Shown here in pieces: positions 63,868 through 64,000 of a stretch of DNA of 64,000 bases (within the stretch, counting starts at the first letter, position 1; the number at the start of each line of letters is the position of its first letter). Location: positions 470,011 through 534,010 of the forward strand of contig NZ_FNYY01000002.1 of the NCBI RefSeq assembly GCF_900109145.1, given 5' to 3'. Source of the stretch: Marinovum algicola (lineage in GTDB: Bacteria; Pseudomonadota; Alphaproteobacteria; Rhodobacterales; Rhodobacteraceae). The translations under genes and the position numbers were made by a program. Under the pieces are notes generated by a model. It was given only the letters and a program-made list of their open reading frames with translations. It was not told the DNA's origin and did not search any database.

Positions 63868-64000
63868 AGTACGCCTTCATCCGGGCGCATCCCGGAGAGT
63901 TCGGCGTCCGGGCCATGTGCCGGGTTCTGCGGGTCCATTTCTCCGGCTTCTATGCATGGCTTAAGGAACCGTTAAGCCACCGTGCGCAGGAGGATGTGCG
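63864..64000 (+). CDS. Start of IS3-family OrfB transposase, cut by window edge
   Basis: ATG 63864 overlaps the orfA stop (ATGA). Visible residues are [19 protein letters not shown], then a HTH_21-like stretch [13 protein letters not shown]. The DDE domain is outside the window. Confidence 0.75.
   Translation, partial: MKYAFIRAHPGEFGVRAMCRVLRVHFSGFYAWLKEPLSHRAQEDV

Larger units (their letters stand above)
63507..64000 (+). mobile_element. Second IS3-family element, right side beyond window
   Basis: The left boundary is placed near 63507 (TGTAGACGCTTTGCCCCC). It carries a damaged orfA and the start of orfB. It lies in opposite orientation to the first IS and truncates it. Its far end is outside the window. 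Confidence 0.65.

Overview
The window is a high-GC, gene-dense alphaproteobacterial chromosome segment, most likely from Rhodobacterales (Roseobacter/Paracoccaceae). The evidence is the style of the housekeeping genes (ftsY, rpoD-dnaG, hom-glpX-recJ, parE, rpmB, thrS), four clustered GANTC (CcrM-type) sites upstream of rpoD, and palindromic intergenic elements that resemble those dispersed in roseobacter genomes. Species cannot be set from sequence alone.

Layout. 1-9.6 kb: a cut DMT permease, a peroxiredoxin-like protein, an MgtC-like membrane protein, ftsY, a degenerate transglycosylase/SPOR protein, an orphan fused NuoE-NuoF formate dehydrogenase beta subunit, an AlkB-type di-iron hydroxylase, hydrolases and an MFS permease. 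9.6-15 kb: thrS with a clear terminator, then a four-gene bufferin-type RiPP operon (DUF2282 precursor, DUF692/MNIO enzyme, DUF2063 partner, DoxX) joined by ATGA overlaps. 15-21.6 kb: HlyU-like protein, rpoD, dnaG, small secreted and membrane proteins, NUDIX, ArsC/Spx-like protein, cold-shock protein. 21.7-29.5 kb: metR/metF divergent pair and an aceE-aceF-lpd pyruvate dehydrogenase operon preceded by two matching GTTTA-N4-TAAAC operators.

29.9-44.1 kb is the most unusual part. It is a block of exported or envelope proteins: a CHAT (caspase-like) protein, a large helical TPR-like protein, a chymotrypsin-fold protease zymogen, two caspase/DUF4384 proteins, a patatin lipoprotein, a small beta-sandwich protein and a two-component system. 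Six genes form a leftward run that begins with the response regulator. Two form a divergent rightward operon. The CHAT gene is convergent at the far end. I read this as a candidate periplasmic protease-lipase cascade under two-component control. The cascade itself is inference.

44.1-62.7 kb: a Phd/Doc-type toxin-antitoxin pair with an operator-like palindrome, an epimerase, parE, an atypical AT-richer zinc-ribbon gene, a 42-residue basic protein, a DUF1194 protein, rpmB, meaB, hrpB, a TetR regulator with an operator, and the hom/HPP-CBS/glpX/hydrolase/recJ run. 62.8-64 kb: an intact tRNA-Glu(UUC) followed by a truncated tyrosine integrase, cut by one IS3-family fragment, which is itself cut by a second IS3-family element in the opposite orientation. 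This is the scar of a tRNA-targeted island, and the window ends inside it.
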